Counted from the stretch's first letter, positions 8,947 through 17,836 are shown. The stretch is 64,000 nt of DNA from CAYJNO01 sp964371715 (GCA_964371715.1 CAYJNO010000007.1:1-64000), one strand, 5' to 3'. Made by a program: numbers and translations. Notes: a model not told the origin generated them from the sequence alone.

Positions 8947-9858
8947 TTAGAATAAATTAAATACAAATATGATAAATGGCATTGTAACAATACAAAACAA
9001 AGTTGATACACTAACGATTTTTGATGCATATTCAGCGTCTTTATCATATAATTCGCAAAACATTGCTGCAGAACTTGCACTTGGAGTTGCCATAGCGATA
9101 ACTAATACAATCTTTAAGTTTACATCTATACCTGGAATAAGAGCTAAAATTATTGCACAAATTATTGGTAATATTATTAATTTAAATAAAGATGCTTTAT
9201 AAACAGTTAAATCATTAAATAATGACTTTAAATCTTGTTTCACAATAAATATCCCAACCACTATCATTGCAAGTGGTGTATTTAAGGCAACTAAATAATT
9301 AACTGTATCTTGAATAATTAATGGGACCTCTATTCTAGCAAATAATACAATTAATCCAATCAATACTGCAATTGTATTTGGATTAGTTAAGATTTTTTTT
9401 AAAGTAACATCATGTTTATTTAAGGTTAAACAATATAACCCATGAGTCCAAGTTAAAATTGTAAATAAACTTAATATTGCAGAAATATAAATAATATATT
9501 CAGGGCCTAATATACCACTTATCAATGGTATTCCCATAAATCCCATATTACCAAATAAAATTGCAAATTTACTAATTCCATCACTTTTTTTATAAAATGG
9601 TAAAATCACAATATATGTAATCACATATAAAATCAAGTATAAACCAACAACGATACCCATATTATTAATTATTGTATCATCATATGGAATAAAAAACGAG
9701 TTCAAAATAATTAACGGAAATGCAACTTTCATTAATAAACTCGATATATCCTTTGTAAAACTTTCGCTAACTAGCTTTTTCTTGTATAAAAAAACACCAA
9801 CTAACATTAAAAAAAACATTTTTAATATCAATATAAAAAGTGTAAATATAATATCCAT
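8947..9858 (-). CDS. AEC (auxin efflux carrier) family transporter
   Basis: A 303-residue integral membrane protein with about ten hydrophobic segments. It has the AEC pattern of two five-helix halves, with PLIILNSFF near the start and MATPSASSAAMFCELY near the end. Bacterial members carry malate, malonate or other organic acids; the substrate here is not predictable. It lies 30 bases downstream of a TetR-type gene, which probably controls it, with a hairpin between the two. Confidence 0.88.
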   Translation of the reverse strand: MDIIFTLFILILKMFFLMLVGVFLYKKKLVSESFTKDISSLLMKVAFPLIILNSFFIPYDDTIINNMGIVVGLYLILYVITYIVILPFYKKSDGISKFAILFGNMGFMGIPLISGILGPEYIIYISAILSLFTILTWTHGLYCLTLNKHDVTLKKILTNPNTIAVLIGLIVLFARIEVPLIIQDTVNYLVALNTPLAMIVVGIFIVKQDLKSLFNDLTVYKASLFKLIILPIICAIILALIPGIDVNLKIVLVIAMATPSASSAAMFCELYDKDAEYASKIVSVSTLFCIVTMPFIIFVFNLF

Positions 9859-9881
9859 AATCTAATTTCCCTTCAAAATAA

Positions 9882-9903
9882 AAAACTACTATTCAGTAGT
9901 TTT
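9882..9903 (-). terminator. Hairpin between tetR-type gene and AEC carrier gene
   Basis: A 9-bp stem (9882-9890 with 9895-9903) with a 4-base loop, followed on the minus strand by a T-rich run. It includes the TetR-type stop codon. It could partly terminate transcription and lower carrier expression relative to the regulator. Confidence 0.55.
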
Positions 9904-10434
9904 ATTAATCCATAAGCCATCTATAATGATTGTGACTAACTCATTAAATGAGTTTTGATAGTCAACATGATCAAAGTTGTAAGCTTGCATTGAATTTACT
10001 ATTGCTGTTTGAATAACATATCTTGTAAATGGTTTCATTTTATTTAGCCTAACTGCTTCATCCATGACACTAAATGTTATATCAAATGATTTAATAAATT
10101 TTGCTGCTATATAATCTTTATATTCTGGATATGTTAATCTTCCAATTTCTCTCATACCTAAATGATAATCTTTTAACTCTTCAGGAACAGTAGTCATTAA
10201 ATTAAATATTTTCTCTTTAATAGTTAATGTTTCATCATCTACAATAGATAGTTGATGAATTTTAAGTTCTTTAAAATACTGTTCAATACTTGCTAAACAC
10301 ATTTGTTTTTTACTGTGAAATCTTTCATATAATACACTCTTAGAAATATTAGCTTCTTTAGCTAGCTGGTCCATTGTAAACTTATTGCCTTTACTACCAA
10401 TAATTTTGATTACTTCTTTTGTAAGTTGATCCAT
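9889..10434 (-). CDS. TetR-family transcriptional regulator
   Basis: A 181-residue regulator with an N-terminal TetR helix-turn-helix (about 10-50, with FTMDQLAKEANISKSVLYERF) and a helical ligand-binding domain. It is the first gene of a pair with the AEC carrier, so it likely represses itself and the carrier and responds to a transported organic acid (inference from position). An inverted repeat overlaps its candidate -10 box at 10467-10486. Confidence 0.92.
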   Translation of the reverse strand: MDQLTKEVIKIIGSKGNKFTMDQLAKEANISKSVLYERFHSKKQMCLASIEQYFKELKIHQLSIVDDETLTIKEKIFNLMTTVPEELKDYHLGMREIGRLTYPEYKDYIAAKFIKSFDITFSVMDEAVRLNKMKPFTRYVIQTAIVNSMQAYNFDHVDYQNSFNELVTIIIDGLWINKTTE

Positions 10435-10466
10435 ATATTACTCTCCAAACTATAAAGTTAAATGCA

Positions 10467-10501
10467 AAATAATATTATCATTATTTAAACTTAACTGTCA
10501 A
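10467..10501 (-). promoter_or_regulatory. tetR promoter with overlapping operator-like inverted repeat
   Basis: A perfect TTGACA (10501-10496) with TAATAT (10477-10472) after 18 bases, or GATAAT (10479-10474) after 16. A 7-6-7 inverted repeat (10467-10473 with 10480-10486) covers the -10 region, the expected position for autorepression by a TetR dimer. The repeat consists only of A and T, so chance is possible. Confidence 0.55.
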
Positions 10502-10526
10502 TTAATATTCTTTTTTTTAAGTAAAA

Positions 10527-11036
10527 CTAATTAACTTTAACTCCAATTTCATTAACCCATACATGATAAGATGATGCATCAATTTTAATTTCTCCAGTAG
10601 TTGAATCGACAGAAAAAATTAAACTTGCAGATTTACCGTTTGCCGATGCTGCTTGAGCTATTGGAACAGTATAATGAGTTGTTGTTGGTAGATTCATAAT
10701 TTGTCTAATGTTATTTGATAATGTTTTAATCCATGGCTCTGGTACACCAGTTGTAACACTCGGAACAACACTACTCATATAAAATGCTCCAGGATTTGAT
10801 TCACTTGGATTACTAACCCATCTAAACTCCATTACATGTCCACCTTCTACTCTGCTTGCTGGATCTGCTACTGCAATACTTACAGCATCAATGATATTCT
10901 GTGCTATTTGTAAGTCATTTGATTCTCTGCCCTTTTCAACATATTGAATATACTGTGGTGCAAGTACAACAGCTAAAACTGCAATAATCGCAATAACTAC
11001 TATCAACTCAATTAATGTAAAACCTTTATTCTTCAT
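10527..11036 (-). CDS. Type IV pilin-like protein (prepilin)
   Basis: A 169-residue protein with a textbook class III signal: a short basic leader MKNKG, cleavage before F6, the glutamate at +5 (E10) in FTLIELIVV, and a hydrophobic helix to about residue 28. The rest is a secreted pilin-like domain with no clear cysteines. It would be processed by a prepilin peptidase and assembled by a PilB/PilC-type machine, none of which is in this window. It may be a competence pseudopilin, as comEA and comEC lie 16 kb away, or a minor pilin. It has its own candidate promoter at 11057-11085. Confidence 0.88.
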   Translation of the reverse strand: MKNKGFTLIELIVVIAIIAVLAVVLAPQYIQYVEKGRESNDLQIAQNIIDAVSIAVADPASRVEGGHVMEFRWVSNPSESNPGAFYMSSVVPSVTTGVPEPWIKTLSNNIRQIMNLPTTTHYTVPIAQAASANGKSASLIFSVDSTTGEIKIDASSYHVWVNEIGVKVN

Positions 11037-11056
11037 TTTATTACCCCTATACTAAA

Positions 11057-11085
11057 ACATTATCAATTTTTGATAAATATTTCAA
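11057..11085 (-). promoter_or_regulatory. Candidate promoter of the pilin gene
   Basis: TTGAAA (11085-11080), a 17-base spacer and TAATGT (11062-11057), about 20 bases before the pilin ATG. A small inverted repeat (TATCAAAAATTGATA) lies in the spacer. Confidence 0.45.
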
Positions 11086-11100
11086 ATAATATAATAAAAA

Positions 11101-11126
11101 AATGAACTAATTAATATTAGTTCATT
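11101..11126 (-). terminator. Terminator of the permease-amidohydrolase operon
   Basis: An 11-bp stem (11101-11111 with 11116-11126) with a 4-base loop, followed by a run of T on the minus strand, just after the amidohydrolase stop codon. Confidence 0.85.
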
Positions 11127-11131
11127 AAATT

Positions 11132-12733
11132 TTACACTTTTTTATATGATAAGTTTCCTTGTACAAATGTCATTAATACATTAGTATTTCTTATGTTTTC
11201 AATATCTTCTTCATAGATATTTTTATCTAGTAAAATTAAATCCGCATCATAACCTACATTTAAATTACCTTTTGTGTTTTCTTCAAAAGAATTAAATGCA
11301 CATGCATTTGTGTATAGCATAATTGCAGTATTTAAATCAACTCCTTGTTCAGGATAATATCCACTTGCTGGTGCTGCTTTTAAATCTTTTCTTGTTACAG
11401 CACAATATAAATTATCAAATGGTTTTAAATCTTCAACTGGTGAATCAGTACCATAATTTAACTTTACACCTTTACGATACATATCACCAAAGGCATATGA
11501 TGTACTTGCCAATTCTTTGCCTACTCTATCTTCTACAATATGCATATCATAATGAATAAAGATTGGTTGAACTAATGCATAAACTTCTTCATCTACAAAA
11601 CGTTGAATCATAGCTTCATCTGTAATTTGAGCATGAACCACTCCATTTCTTAATTCTTTATTTCCATTTTCTTTATATGCATCTAAGATCATTTCAATAG
11701 CTAAATCACCAATACCATGTACAACAACTTGACAATTATTATTACTTGCAACTTTTACCAGGTCATTTAATTGTGTTTGTGTAAGACATGTAATTCCACT
11801 AGTTGTATTGTCATCATAATATGGTTGTCTTAACAATGCTGTTCTAGCACCAAGTGACCCATCAACAAACACTTTTAATGGACCAATACGATTATATTTA
11901 TCACCTGAATTTGTAATAAAACCTTCATCAATAAATTTTTGATAATCATTTGGATTAAAGAATGTGCATTGATGATAAGCTTTTGGTCTATTTAACGATT
12001 TATTGTAAACTAATTTATATGCTTCATACATTTTTTGATAGTTATCTGTATTCAAATCATTTGTTTGTATGCTTGTTATTCCTTGACTTAATGCATAATC
12101 CATAGCTATATTAATTGATTCTGCCATTTCTTCAACAGTTTGAGCTGGTATATGGCTTCTAATTAATTCAATTGCATTTTCTGTAAAAATGCCATTAGGA
12201 TATCCATTATCATCATAATAAAATTCTGCTCCTTCAATTTGAGGTGTATGTTCATCAATACCACATACTTCTAATGCTTTTGTATTACATACTGCAAGAT
12301 GTCCACAAGCACGATTAAATAATATTGGATGTCTAGTAGATATTTTATCTAAGTCATGACGTGTTAACATTCTGTTTTCATCAGTGAAGTAATCTTGATT
12401 CCATCCACGTCCATAGACAAATTTACCATCTTCTACTTTATTTTTTTCAATAAATATACGTGCTTTATTAATTACATCCTCGATAGATGTTAACCCATAA
12501 AGTTCAACACTTTGTAAAGATACCCCAACACTATGTAAATGTAAGTGTGAATCATTAAATCCAGGAATAACACTATTACCTTGTCCATCGATAATATTAG
12601 TATTATCATCTTTAAAAGCAAGGATATACTCATTTGTCCCAAAGGCTTTAACTATCCCATTTTCAATTAAAAGAGCATTTGCTCTTTCATTTTGATTAAT
12701 ATATATATTAGCATTAAAAATAATTGTATTCAT
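11132..12733 (-). CDS. Amidohydrolase (YtcJ-like metal-dependent hydrolase)
   Basis: A 533-residue amidohydrolase-superfamily enzyme. A small beta domain with GNSVIPGFNDSHLH carries the HxH metal motif; the TIM barrel contains VVHGIGDLA and NYGTDSPVE, the later metal and catalytic segments of the YtcJ branch (amidohydrolase_3). These enzymes split amide bonds or deaminate; the substrate is not predictable. It lies 2 bases after the APC permease in a lysine-riboswitch operon, so an N-acyl or otherwise modified lysine is a reasonable but untested substrate. Confidence 0.9.
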   Translation of the reverse strand: MNTIIFNANIYINQNERANALLIENGIVKAFGTNEYILAFKDDNTNIIDGQGNSVIPGFNDSHLHLHSVGVSLQSVELYGLTSIEDVINKARIFIEKNKVEDGKFVYGRGWNQDYFTDENRMLTRHDLDKISTRHPILFNRACGHLAVCNTKALEVCGIDEHTPQIEGAEFYYDDNGYPNGIFTENAIELIRSHIPAQTVEEMAESINIAMDYALSQGITSIQTNDLNTDNYQKMYEAYKLVYNKSLNRPKAYHQCTFFNPNDYQKFIDEGFITNSGDKYNRIGPLKVFVDGSLGARTALLRQPYYDDNTTSGITCLTQTQLNDLVKVASNNNCQVVVHGIGDLAIEMILDAYKENGNKELRNGVVHAQITDEAMIQRFVDEEVYALVQPIFIHYDMHIVEDRVGKELASTSYAFGDMYRKGVKLNYGTDSPVEDLKPFDNLYCAVTRKDLKAAPASGYYPEQGVDLNTAIMLYTNACAFNSFEENTKGNLNVGYDADLILLDKNIYEEDIENIRNTNVLMTFVQGNLSYKKV

Positions 12734-12735
12734 TT

Positions 12736-14115
12736 TTATTCCCCTCTTTTTTTGTAAAAAACAAAATAAATTACTGTAGCAATTAATGTTACAAATACTC
12801 CAATAATAGAAGTAATTGGATCTTCAACAAATGTATTTAATGTTAAAGCTATCATAATGATAATAGATAAGTAAACGATAATTGTAGGTACACGATATGG
12901 TCTTTCTAAATTAGGCATTTTTTTTCTTAGCGTTAAAACTGAACAGAATGTCATTGTATTAAATATCATACCTGAGAACACAACAAGTGAAGTAACTTGA
13001 TTTAAATCTCTTGTAAAAATTAAAGCAATTGTAATAATTAAATGTACTATTAATGAAACGTGTGGTGTTTGATATTTTGGATGAACATTCCCTAGTGCTT
13101 TTGGTAACATATTATCACGTGACATTGCAAAGCATGCCCTTGGAAACACTAATACACAACCATTTAATGCTCCAAAAATTGAAACTATCATACATACTGT
13201 AACTATTGTTCCACCAACATTTCCAAATAAAATAGTCGATGCTTCAGTGCCTAAATAATATGAACCTGAATTAATTAAGGTATTAATTGTTTCCATTGGA
13301 ACTACACGATAAATTGCATAATTAAATGCTGTATATAATACTGTAACTAAAACAATTGCAACAATAATAGATAATGGTATATTTCTTTTTGGATTTTTAA
13401 TTTCTTCACTAATTGTATTTAAGTTTGTCCATCCTTCATATGCCCATAAAGTTGCCACAACTGCAAATCCAATCATTCCTAATATTGTAGGAATTGAAAC
13501 TGTTGAAGTAAGTGAAGTTAATGATAAATCAGGTGTTTGATCCCCCATAAATAATCCTGCCACCAAAATTAAACCGATTGGAATTAATTTTCCTACCGTA
13601 AAGATATTTTGTATTATTGAACCTTGTTTTACTCCGATGATATTTATAATCGTCAGTATTATAACCATTACAATAGCAAATAGTTTAACCATAATTGCAC
13701 TCATTGGTAATAAGACACTTACAGCTGCTGCAAAAGCAATTGCAAGACCGGCAGTTGACCCACAACTACCTAATACAAAACTTGAAAGTCCGGCTGTAAA
13801 TGCAACTGTATTGCCATATGCTTCTTTTAAGTAAACATAACGTCCACCTGCTTTTGGTAACATAGCACCAAGCTCTGCATAACATAGTCCACTAATTAAT
13901 GTAACAATACCACCAATTATCCAGACTAATAAGGCTAAACCTAAAGACATGCCACTACGCATTAATACATAACTTCCAAGGTAGAATATTCCACTTCCTA
14001 CCATAATTCCCACTAAGATGTTTACTCCATCAAATAATCCTAATGCTCTTTTTAAACTTACACTTGAAGTGTTTTCTTCAATACTATTGTTGTTTTCTAA
14101 ATTTGTTGTACTCAT
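12736..14115 (-). CDS. APC-family amino acid permease, probably lysine-linked
   Basis: A 459-residue amino acid/polyamine/cation family transporter with about 12 membrane helices. It carries the first-helix substrate motif GSGIF in VGIMVGSGIFYLG. It resembles the LAT/SteT-like branch. The important clue is upstream: a lysine riboswitch with a terminator (14134-14343), which makes lysine or a lysine derivative the likely substrate. The N-terminal 25 residues are polar and cytoplasmic. An AGGAGGAAAGT ribosome site lies between terminator and ATG. Confidence 0.9.
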   Translation of the reverse strand: MSTTNLENNNSIEENTSSVSLKRALGLFDGVNILVGIMVGSGIFYLGSYVLMRSGMSLGLALLVWIIGGIVTLISGLCYAELGAMLPKAGGRYVYLKEAYGNTVAFTAGLSSFVLGSCGSTAGLAIAFAAAVSVLLPMSAIMVKLFAIVMVIILTIINIIGVKQGSIIQNIFTVGKLIPIGLILVAGLFMGDQTPDLSLTSLTSTVSIPTILGMIGFAVVATLWAYEGWTNLNTISEEIKNPKRNIPLSIIVAIVLVTVLYTAFNYAIYRVVPMETINTLINSGSYYLGTEASTILFGNVGGTIVTVCMIVSIFGALNGCVLVFPRACFAMSRDNMLPKALGNVHPKYQTPHVSLIVHLIITIALIFTRDLNQVTSLVVFSGMIFNTMTFCSVLTLRKKMPNLERPYRVPTIIVYLSIIIMIALTLNTFVEDPITSIIGVFVTLIATVIYFVFYKKRGE

Positions 14116-14133
14116 ACTTTCCTCCTAATAAAA

Positions 14134-14158
14134 ATGGTCTTGTCATCGACAAGACCAT
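14134..14158 (-). terminator. Riboswitch-controlled terminator
   Basis: An 11-bp GC-containing stem (14134-14144 with 14148-14158), a 3-base loop and a short T run, ending just before the ribosome site of the permease gene. The TGTCGAT around its loop can instead pair with ATCGACA at the 3' end of the lysine aptamer (14181-14187). That gives an antiterminator when lysine is absent. Confidence 0.85.
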
Positions 14159-14177
14159 TAATTTGGAATTAATGAAC

Positions 14178-14343
14178 AAATGTCGATAGCTCCACTGTAG
14201 AACAGGAGTACATAGACTATTAATCTATATACCAGTATTACTTCATACCTAAAGTAAACTTCGGCATCATTGCCTTTCATAGATTTCATTGAATGTCTTC
14301 TCAATCTACTACTAATCTTTGATGCGCCTCTATCATTTTTATA
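14178..14343 (-). promoter_or_regulatory. Lysine riboswitch (L box) aptamer
   Basis: Read on the minus strand, the leader has the conserved lysine-riboswitch blocks in the right order: GATAGAGGCGC, then AGTAG, GAAAGGC, GATGCCGAAG, ACTGG and a closing GGAGCTATC that pairs with the first GATAG to form P1. GCGCATC and GATGCC form P2. Lysine binding would stabilise P1, free the terminator at 14134-14158 and switch the operon off. A small open frame across it is not a gene. Confidence 0.9.
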
Positions 14344-14348
14344 AAATA

Positions 14349-14377
14349 AATTTAACACAATTTATTTTGTGTGTCAA
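14349..14377 (-). promoter_or_regulatory. Promoter of the lysine-riboswitch operon
   Basis: A perfect TTGACA (14377-14372), a 17-base spacer and TAAATT (14354-14349), so transcription would begin just before the aptamer. Confidence 0.7.
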
Positions 14378-14379
14378 AT

Positions 14380-14405
14380 ATTTTCAGAAATAAATTTTTG
14401 AAAAT
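14380..14405 (-). terminator. Weak hairpin after nrnA
   Basis: A 7-bp AT-rich stem (14380-14386 with 14399-14405) between the nrnA stop and the next promoter. It may end the long comEA-to-nrnA transcript, but it is weak. Confidence 0.3.
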
Positions 14406-14423
14406 GTAAATTTTACAAGATTG

Positions 14424-15347
14424 TTACTTTTTATTTCTTTCAGTTAATTGTTTAATAATTTCGTTAACATTATCAATATTTAAATCATGTACGCCTGCGG
14501 CATTATAGTGTCCACCGCCATTAAAATTTTTAGCGATATCATTTACTTGTTGATATTGTGAGCGTAAAGAACCATTATATAGTCCTTCTTCTTTTTCACA
14601 GAAAACAGCATAAATATCAAAATCTCTTATCCCCGATAAAGAACCTACTATTTCTTTTGCTTGTCGATATGAGATATTAAATTTTGCAATGTCTTCTAAA
14701 GTTATAACTAAAATACCAACTCCTGATAAAACTTCTAATTTATTAGCAATCATAGCACTTCTAAACTTTAAAATATCTAAACTAACACTAAATGCATCGT
14801 TATTAGTCTGTCTTAAATCAACTCCATTTTTAACTAGAAAAGCAGCTCTTTCCATAGTTTTATATGTTGTGTTTGCTGTCTTGAAGCTTAATGTATCTGT
14901 TAAAAATCCTCGATATAAAGCATTAGCTGTTTTTTGACTAATATTTAAATTATTATTAATGATAAAATCAGTAACTATTTCACAGGTTGCCGCATAATTT
15001 GTTGATGCAAATTCATAATCAAACTCATCTTCATCTGGATGATGATCAATCTTAGCCTTACATTTCGCTAATTTAAATCTTTGATCAGATACACGATCAA
15101 AAATCGATACATCCATAATTAAAGCTAAAGAATTACTTATAGTCTCATTATCAACAAAAGGAGGTTTAGGGTAAACCCCTTCCTCCTTCTCTATGATAAC
15201 TTCGACTTGTTTATTTTTATAGTTTTCTTCAATCAAATACTTCATTCCAAAAGATGATCCTAATGCATCAAAATCTGGATTTATATGAGAGTAAATTGTG
15301 ATAATATCATATTTTGAAATCAACTCATGTAACAAGTCAAAATTCAT
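14424..15347 (-). CDS. nrnA: DHH/DHHA1 phosphoesterase, NrnA-like nanoRNase/pAp phosphatase
   Basis: A 307-residue DHH-family enzyme. It degrades very short RNA oligonucleotides and, in the Bacillus NrnA family, 3'-phosphoadenosine 5'-phosphate. The metal motifs are HINPDFDALG near residue 22, DVSIFDR, the family signature DHHPDEDEFDY, and the C-terminal DHHA1 motif NGGGHYNAAG. The length is normal for NrnA. It follows ackA by two bases and is the last gene of the operon. Cyclic di-AMP-type GdpP activity is unlikely because there is no membrane or PAS part. Confidence 0.9.
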   Translation of the reverse strand: MNFDLLHELISKYDIITIYSHINPDFDALGSSFGMKYLIEENYKNKQVEVIIEKEEGVYPKPPFVDNETISNSLALIMDVSIFDRVSDQRFKLAKCKAKIDHHPDEDEFDYEFASTNYAATCEIVTDFIINNNLNISQKTANALYRGFLTDTLSFKTANTTYKTMERAAFLVKNGVDLRQTNNDAFSVSLDILKFRSAMIANKLEVLSGVGILVITLEDIAKFNISYRQAKEIVGSLSGIRDFDIYAVFCEKEEGLYNGSLRSQYQQVNDIAKNFNGGGHYNAAGVHDLNIDNVNEIIKQLTERNKK

Positions 15348-15349
15348 AA

Positions 15350-16543
15350 TTATTCTCCTATTAATTTATAAGTATCTCTTGCGATCATTACTTCTTCATC
15401 AGTTGGAATAACCCATACTTGTACTTTAGAGTTTGGAGTAGTTAATTGTACTTCTTTACCACGTGTTTTTGCATTTAATTCATAGTCTACTTCTAATCCT
15501 AAGAATTCTTCACATGCTTTGATTACTTTTTCTCTAATTGTAGTATCATTTTCACCAAGACCTGCTGTAAAGGCAATTAAATCAACTCCGCCCATTTGCA
15601 TAGCATATCCACCAATTGTATTGATGATACGGTTAACATATACTCTATGAGTTAATAATGCTCTTTCATTTCCTTCAAAAGAAGCATCTTCGATATCACG
15701 TGCATCACTTGAGAAACCACTAATACCAATCATACCACTTTCTTTATTTAAAATATCAATAATTTCTTGTGCAGATTTATTTAATTTTTTAGCCATAAAT
15801 GGAACCATTGCAGGGTCAACATCACCAGATCTTGTTCCCATCATTACACCAGCAAGTGGAGTGAATCCCATAGATGTATTTACTGATTTACCATCTTTGA
15901 TTGCACCAATAGATGCACCATTACCTAAGTGACATGTAATGATTCTAGTTGGTTTATCTGTATTTAATAATTCAATAGCTCTATTAGATACATATGCATG
16001 GCTTGTACCATGTGCACCATATCTTCTTACTTTATGATCTGTATACCAAGTATAAGGTACAGGATATAAGAATGATTCTTCAGGCATTGTTTGGTGGAAT
16101 GCAGTATCAAATACGAAAGCATGTTTTGCATTTGGTAAAGCATCTTTAAATGCATTATATCCAACTAAGTTAGCTGGGTTATGTAAAGGTGCAAGTTCTG
16201 CAAAGTCTTCAACATCTTTTACAGCTTCTTCAGTTGCTAAAACTGATTTATCATATTTTGTAGCACCTTGTACTACACGGTGTCCAGCACCTGAAATTTC
16301 TTCAAGAGAATCAACTACTTTTAACTCAACTAATGACTCTAATAATAAATTTACTGCTACTTTGTGATCTTCTAAAGGAAGTTTTTTAACGATTTTTTCA
16401 CCGTTAACTTTAATTGTAAATATTCCTTCTTTTTGACCAATACGCTCAAATATTCCAGAAGTTAATACCTCTTCGCTTGGCATATTAAATAATTGAAACT
16501 TTAATGATGAACTACCACAGTTCACTGATATAATTTTGCTCAT
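15350..16543 (-). CDS. ackA: Acetate kinase
   Basis: A 397-residue enzyme that interconverts acetyl phosphate plus ADP with acetate plus ATP, the ATP-yielding step of acetate fermentation. It shows the signatures VNCGSSSLKFQLF at the start and TRSGDVDPAMVPF, and a normal length. The partner phosphotransacetylase gene is not nearby. Its ATG overlaps the ylxM stop (ATGA, 16540-16543), an unusual place for ackA. Confidence 0.97.
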   Translation of the reverse strand: MSKIISVNCGSSSLKFQLFNMPSEEVLTSGIFERIGQKEGIFTIKVNGEKIVKKLPLEDHKVAVNLLLESLVELKVVDSLEEISGAGHRVVQGATKYDKSVLATEEAVKDVEDFAELAPLHNPANLVGYNAFKDALPNAKHAFVFDTAFHQTMPEESFLYPVPYTWYTDHKVRRYGAHGTSHAYVSNRAIELLNTDKPTRIITCHLGNGASIGAIKDGKSVNTSMGFTPLAGVMMGTRSGDVDPAMVPFMAKKLNKSAQEIIDILNKESGMIGISGFSSDARDIEDASFEGNERALLTHRVYVNRIINTIGGYAMQMGGVDLIAFTAGLGENDTTIREKVIKACEEFLGLEVDYELNAKTRGKEVQLTTPNSKVQVWVIPTDEEVMIARDTYKLIGE

Positions 16544-16872
16544 ATGTTCTCCTCCTCTATATCAATACATTGTTTAACCAATGTTAAAACTACTTTATCT
16601 TTTGATTCTAGCAATTCCTTATATATTCTATCACGCAGTTTGAATTTTTGCACCAAATTCAGTTTACTTTCATAATTTTCTAGAGTATTTTCTGTTCGAT
16701 TAATTAAATCATAAATTGCATTTTTAGAAATACCCTTTAAATCGGCTATTTCTTGCAATGAATAATCTTCGTCATAGTATAAGGTCATTACTTCAAATTG
16801 TTTATCTGTTAAAAGCTTACCATAAAAAGCTAGTTGCTTACTTATTTCTTCTTTTTTATCTATTGCTTTCAT
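16540..16872 (-). CDS. ylxM: YlxM-type helix-turn-helix protein (UPF0122)
   Basis: About 110 residues, with a sigma-factor region-4-like helix-turn-helix (LTDKQFEVMTLYYDEDYSL, then LQEIADLKGISKNAIYDLI). YlxM proteins are encoded beside ftsY or ffh and are thought to modulate the signal recognition particle. I start it at the ATG at 16872, preceded by GGAG six bases upstream, rather than the GTG at 16884. The start lies inside the end of ftsY, so the genes are coupled. The usual neighbour ffh is absent. Confidence 0.88.
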   Translation of the reverse strand: MKAIDKKEEISKQLAFYGKLLTDKQFEVMTLYYDEDYSLQEIADLKGISKNAIYDLINRTENTLENYESKLNLVQKFKLRDRIYKELLESKDKVVLTLVKQCIDIEEENI

Positions 16873-17836
16873 CTTTTGCTCCACTTATTAAACTATATAA
16901 ATATAAGTTTAAGTCAAACTTTTTAAGATCTTGAGGTTTTTCACCTAAGCCTAAAAACATAACTGGAACAGAGATAATATCTTTAATAGCTAAGACGATG
17001 CCACCTTTAGATGTACCATCCATCTTCGTAAGTACAATACCTGTTAATTTAGTTGTATCATTAAAATTTTCAGCTTGTGATATACCATTTTGTCCTGTAG
17101 TTGAATCAATTACTAACCAACAATTATGTGGTGCATTTTCAATTTCACGCTCTATAACTTTATGCATCTTTGCTAATTCGTGCATTAAATTAACTTTATT
17201 TTGTAATCTTCCTGCTGTATCACATAGCAAAATATCAATATTATTTTCCTTAGCAAATCTACATCCATCAACCAATACACTACTACTATCTTGATTAAAC
17301 TCACCTTTAACAATTGGAACATTTAATCTATCTGCCCAATTAGCTAATTGTTCTGTTGCACCAGCTCTAAATGTATCTCCTGCTACTAAAGCAACACTTT
17401 TACCTTCATTTTTAAAATATTCACATAATTTCGCAATGGTTGTTGTTTTACCAGCACCATTTACTCCAACAAGTAAAATAACGGTTGTTCCATTTTCATT
17501 ATAAATGATTTGATCATCATATTTTACTTCATTATATAAGTCATACATTACTTCAACTAAAAAGTCCATAATATCATCAAAATCAAAGGCTACATATTCT
17601 TTTGACTTTGCTTTTAGTCTTGTAATTATTTTCTCTGCTGTTACGATACCAACATCAGCCTCTAATAATACAATCATTAATTCTTCTAAAAAATCATCAT
17701 CTAATTTACGATAGACACTTTTAATATTTTTTAATTTTGACCCTAAATCATCTTTATTGCTGTTAAAACCTTGTAAATAAGAATCTTTATCTCCATTATT
17801 AAATATTTTTTGTTTTATTTTATCAAAAAAACCCAT
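16856..17836 (-). CDS. ftsY: Signal recognition particle receptor FtsY
   Basis: A 326-residue SRP-GTPase that receives ribosome-nascent-chain complexes at the membrane. The helical N domain (about 25-110) is followed by the G domain with P-loop GVNGAGKTT (124-132), the DTFRAGATEQL insertion motif, DTAGRLQ and TKMDGTSKGG. The acidic N-terminal A domain of proteobacterial FtsY is missing, as in many Gram-positives. Its start overlaps the end of smc by one base. Confidence 0.97.
   Translation of the reverse strand: MGFFDKIKQKIFNNGDKDSYLQGFNSNKDDLGSKLKNIKSVYRKLDDDFLEELMIVLLEADVGIVTAEKIITRLKAKSKEYVAFDFDDIMDFLVEVMYDLYNEVKYDDQIIYNENGTTVILLVGVNGAGKTTTIAKLCEYFKNEGKSVALVAGDTFRAGATEQLANWADRLNVPIVKGEFNQDSSSVLVDGCRFAKENNIDILLCDTAGRLQNKVNLMHELAKMHKVIEREIENAPHNCWLVIDSTTGQNGISQAENFNDTTKLTGIVLTKMDGTSKGGIVLAIKDIISVPVMFLGLGEKPQDLKKFDLNLYLYSLISGAKDESNR

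Noticed and set aside
14158..14358. A 66-codon open frame on the minus strand
   Set aside because: It lies over the lysine riboswitch and its terminator, whose conserved blocks explain the sequence, and it resembles no known protein.
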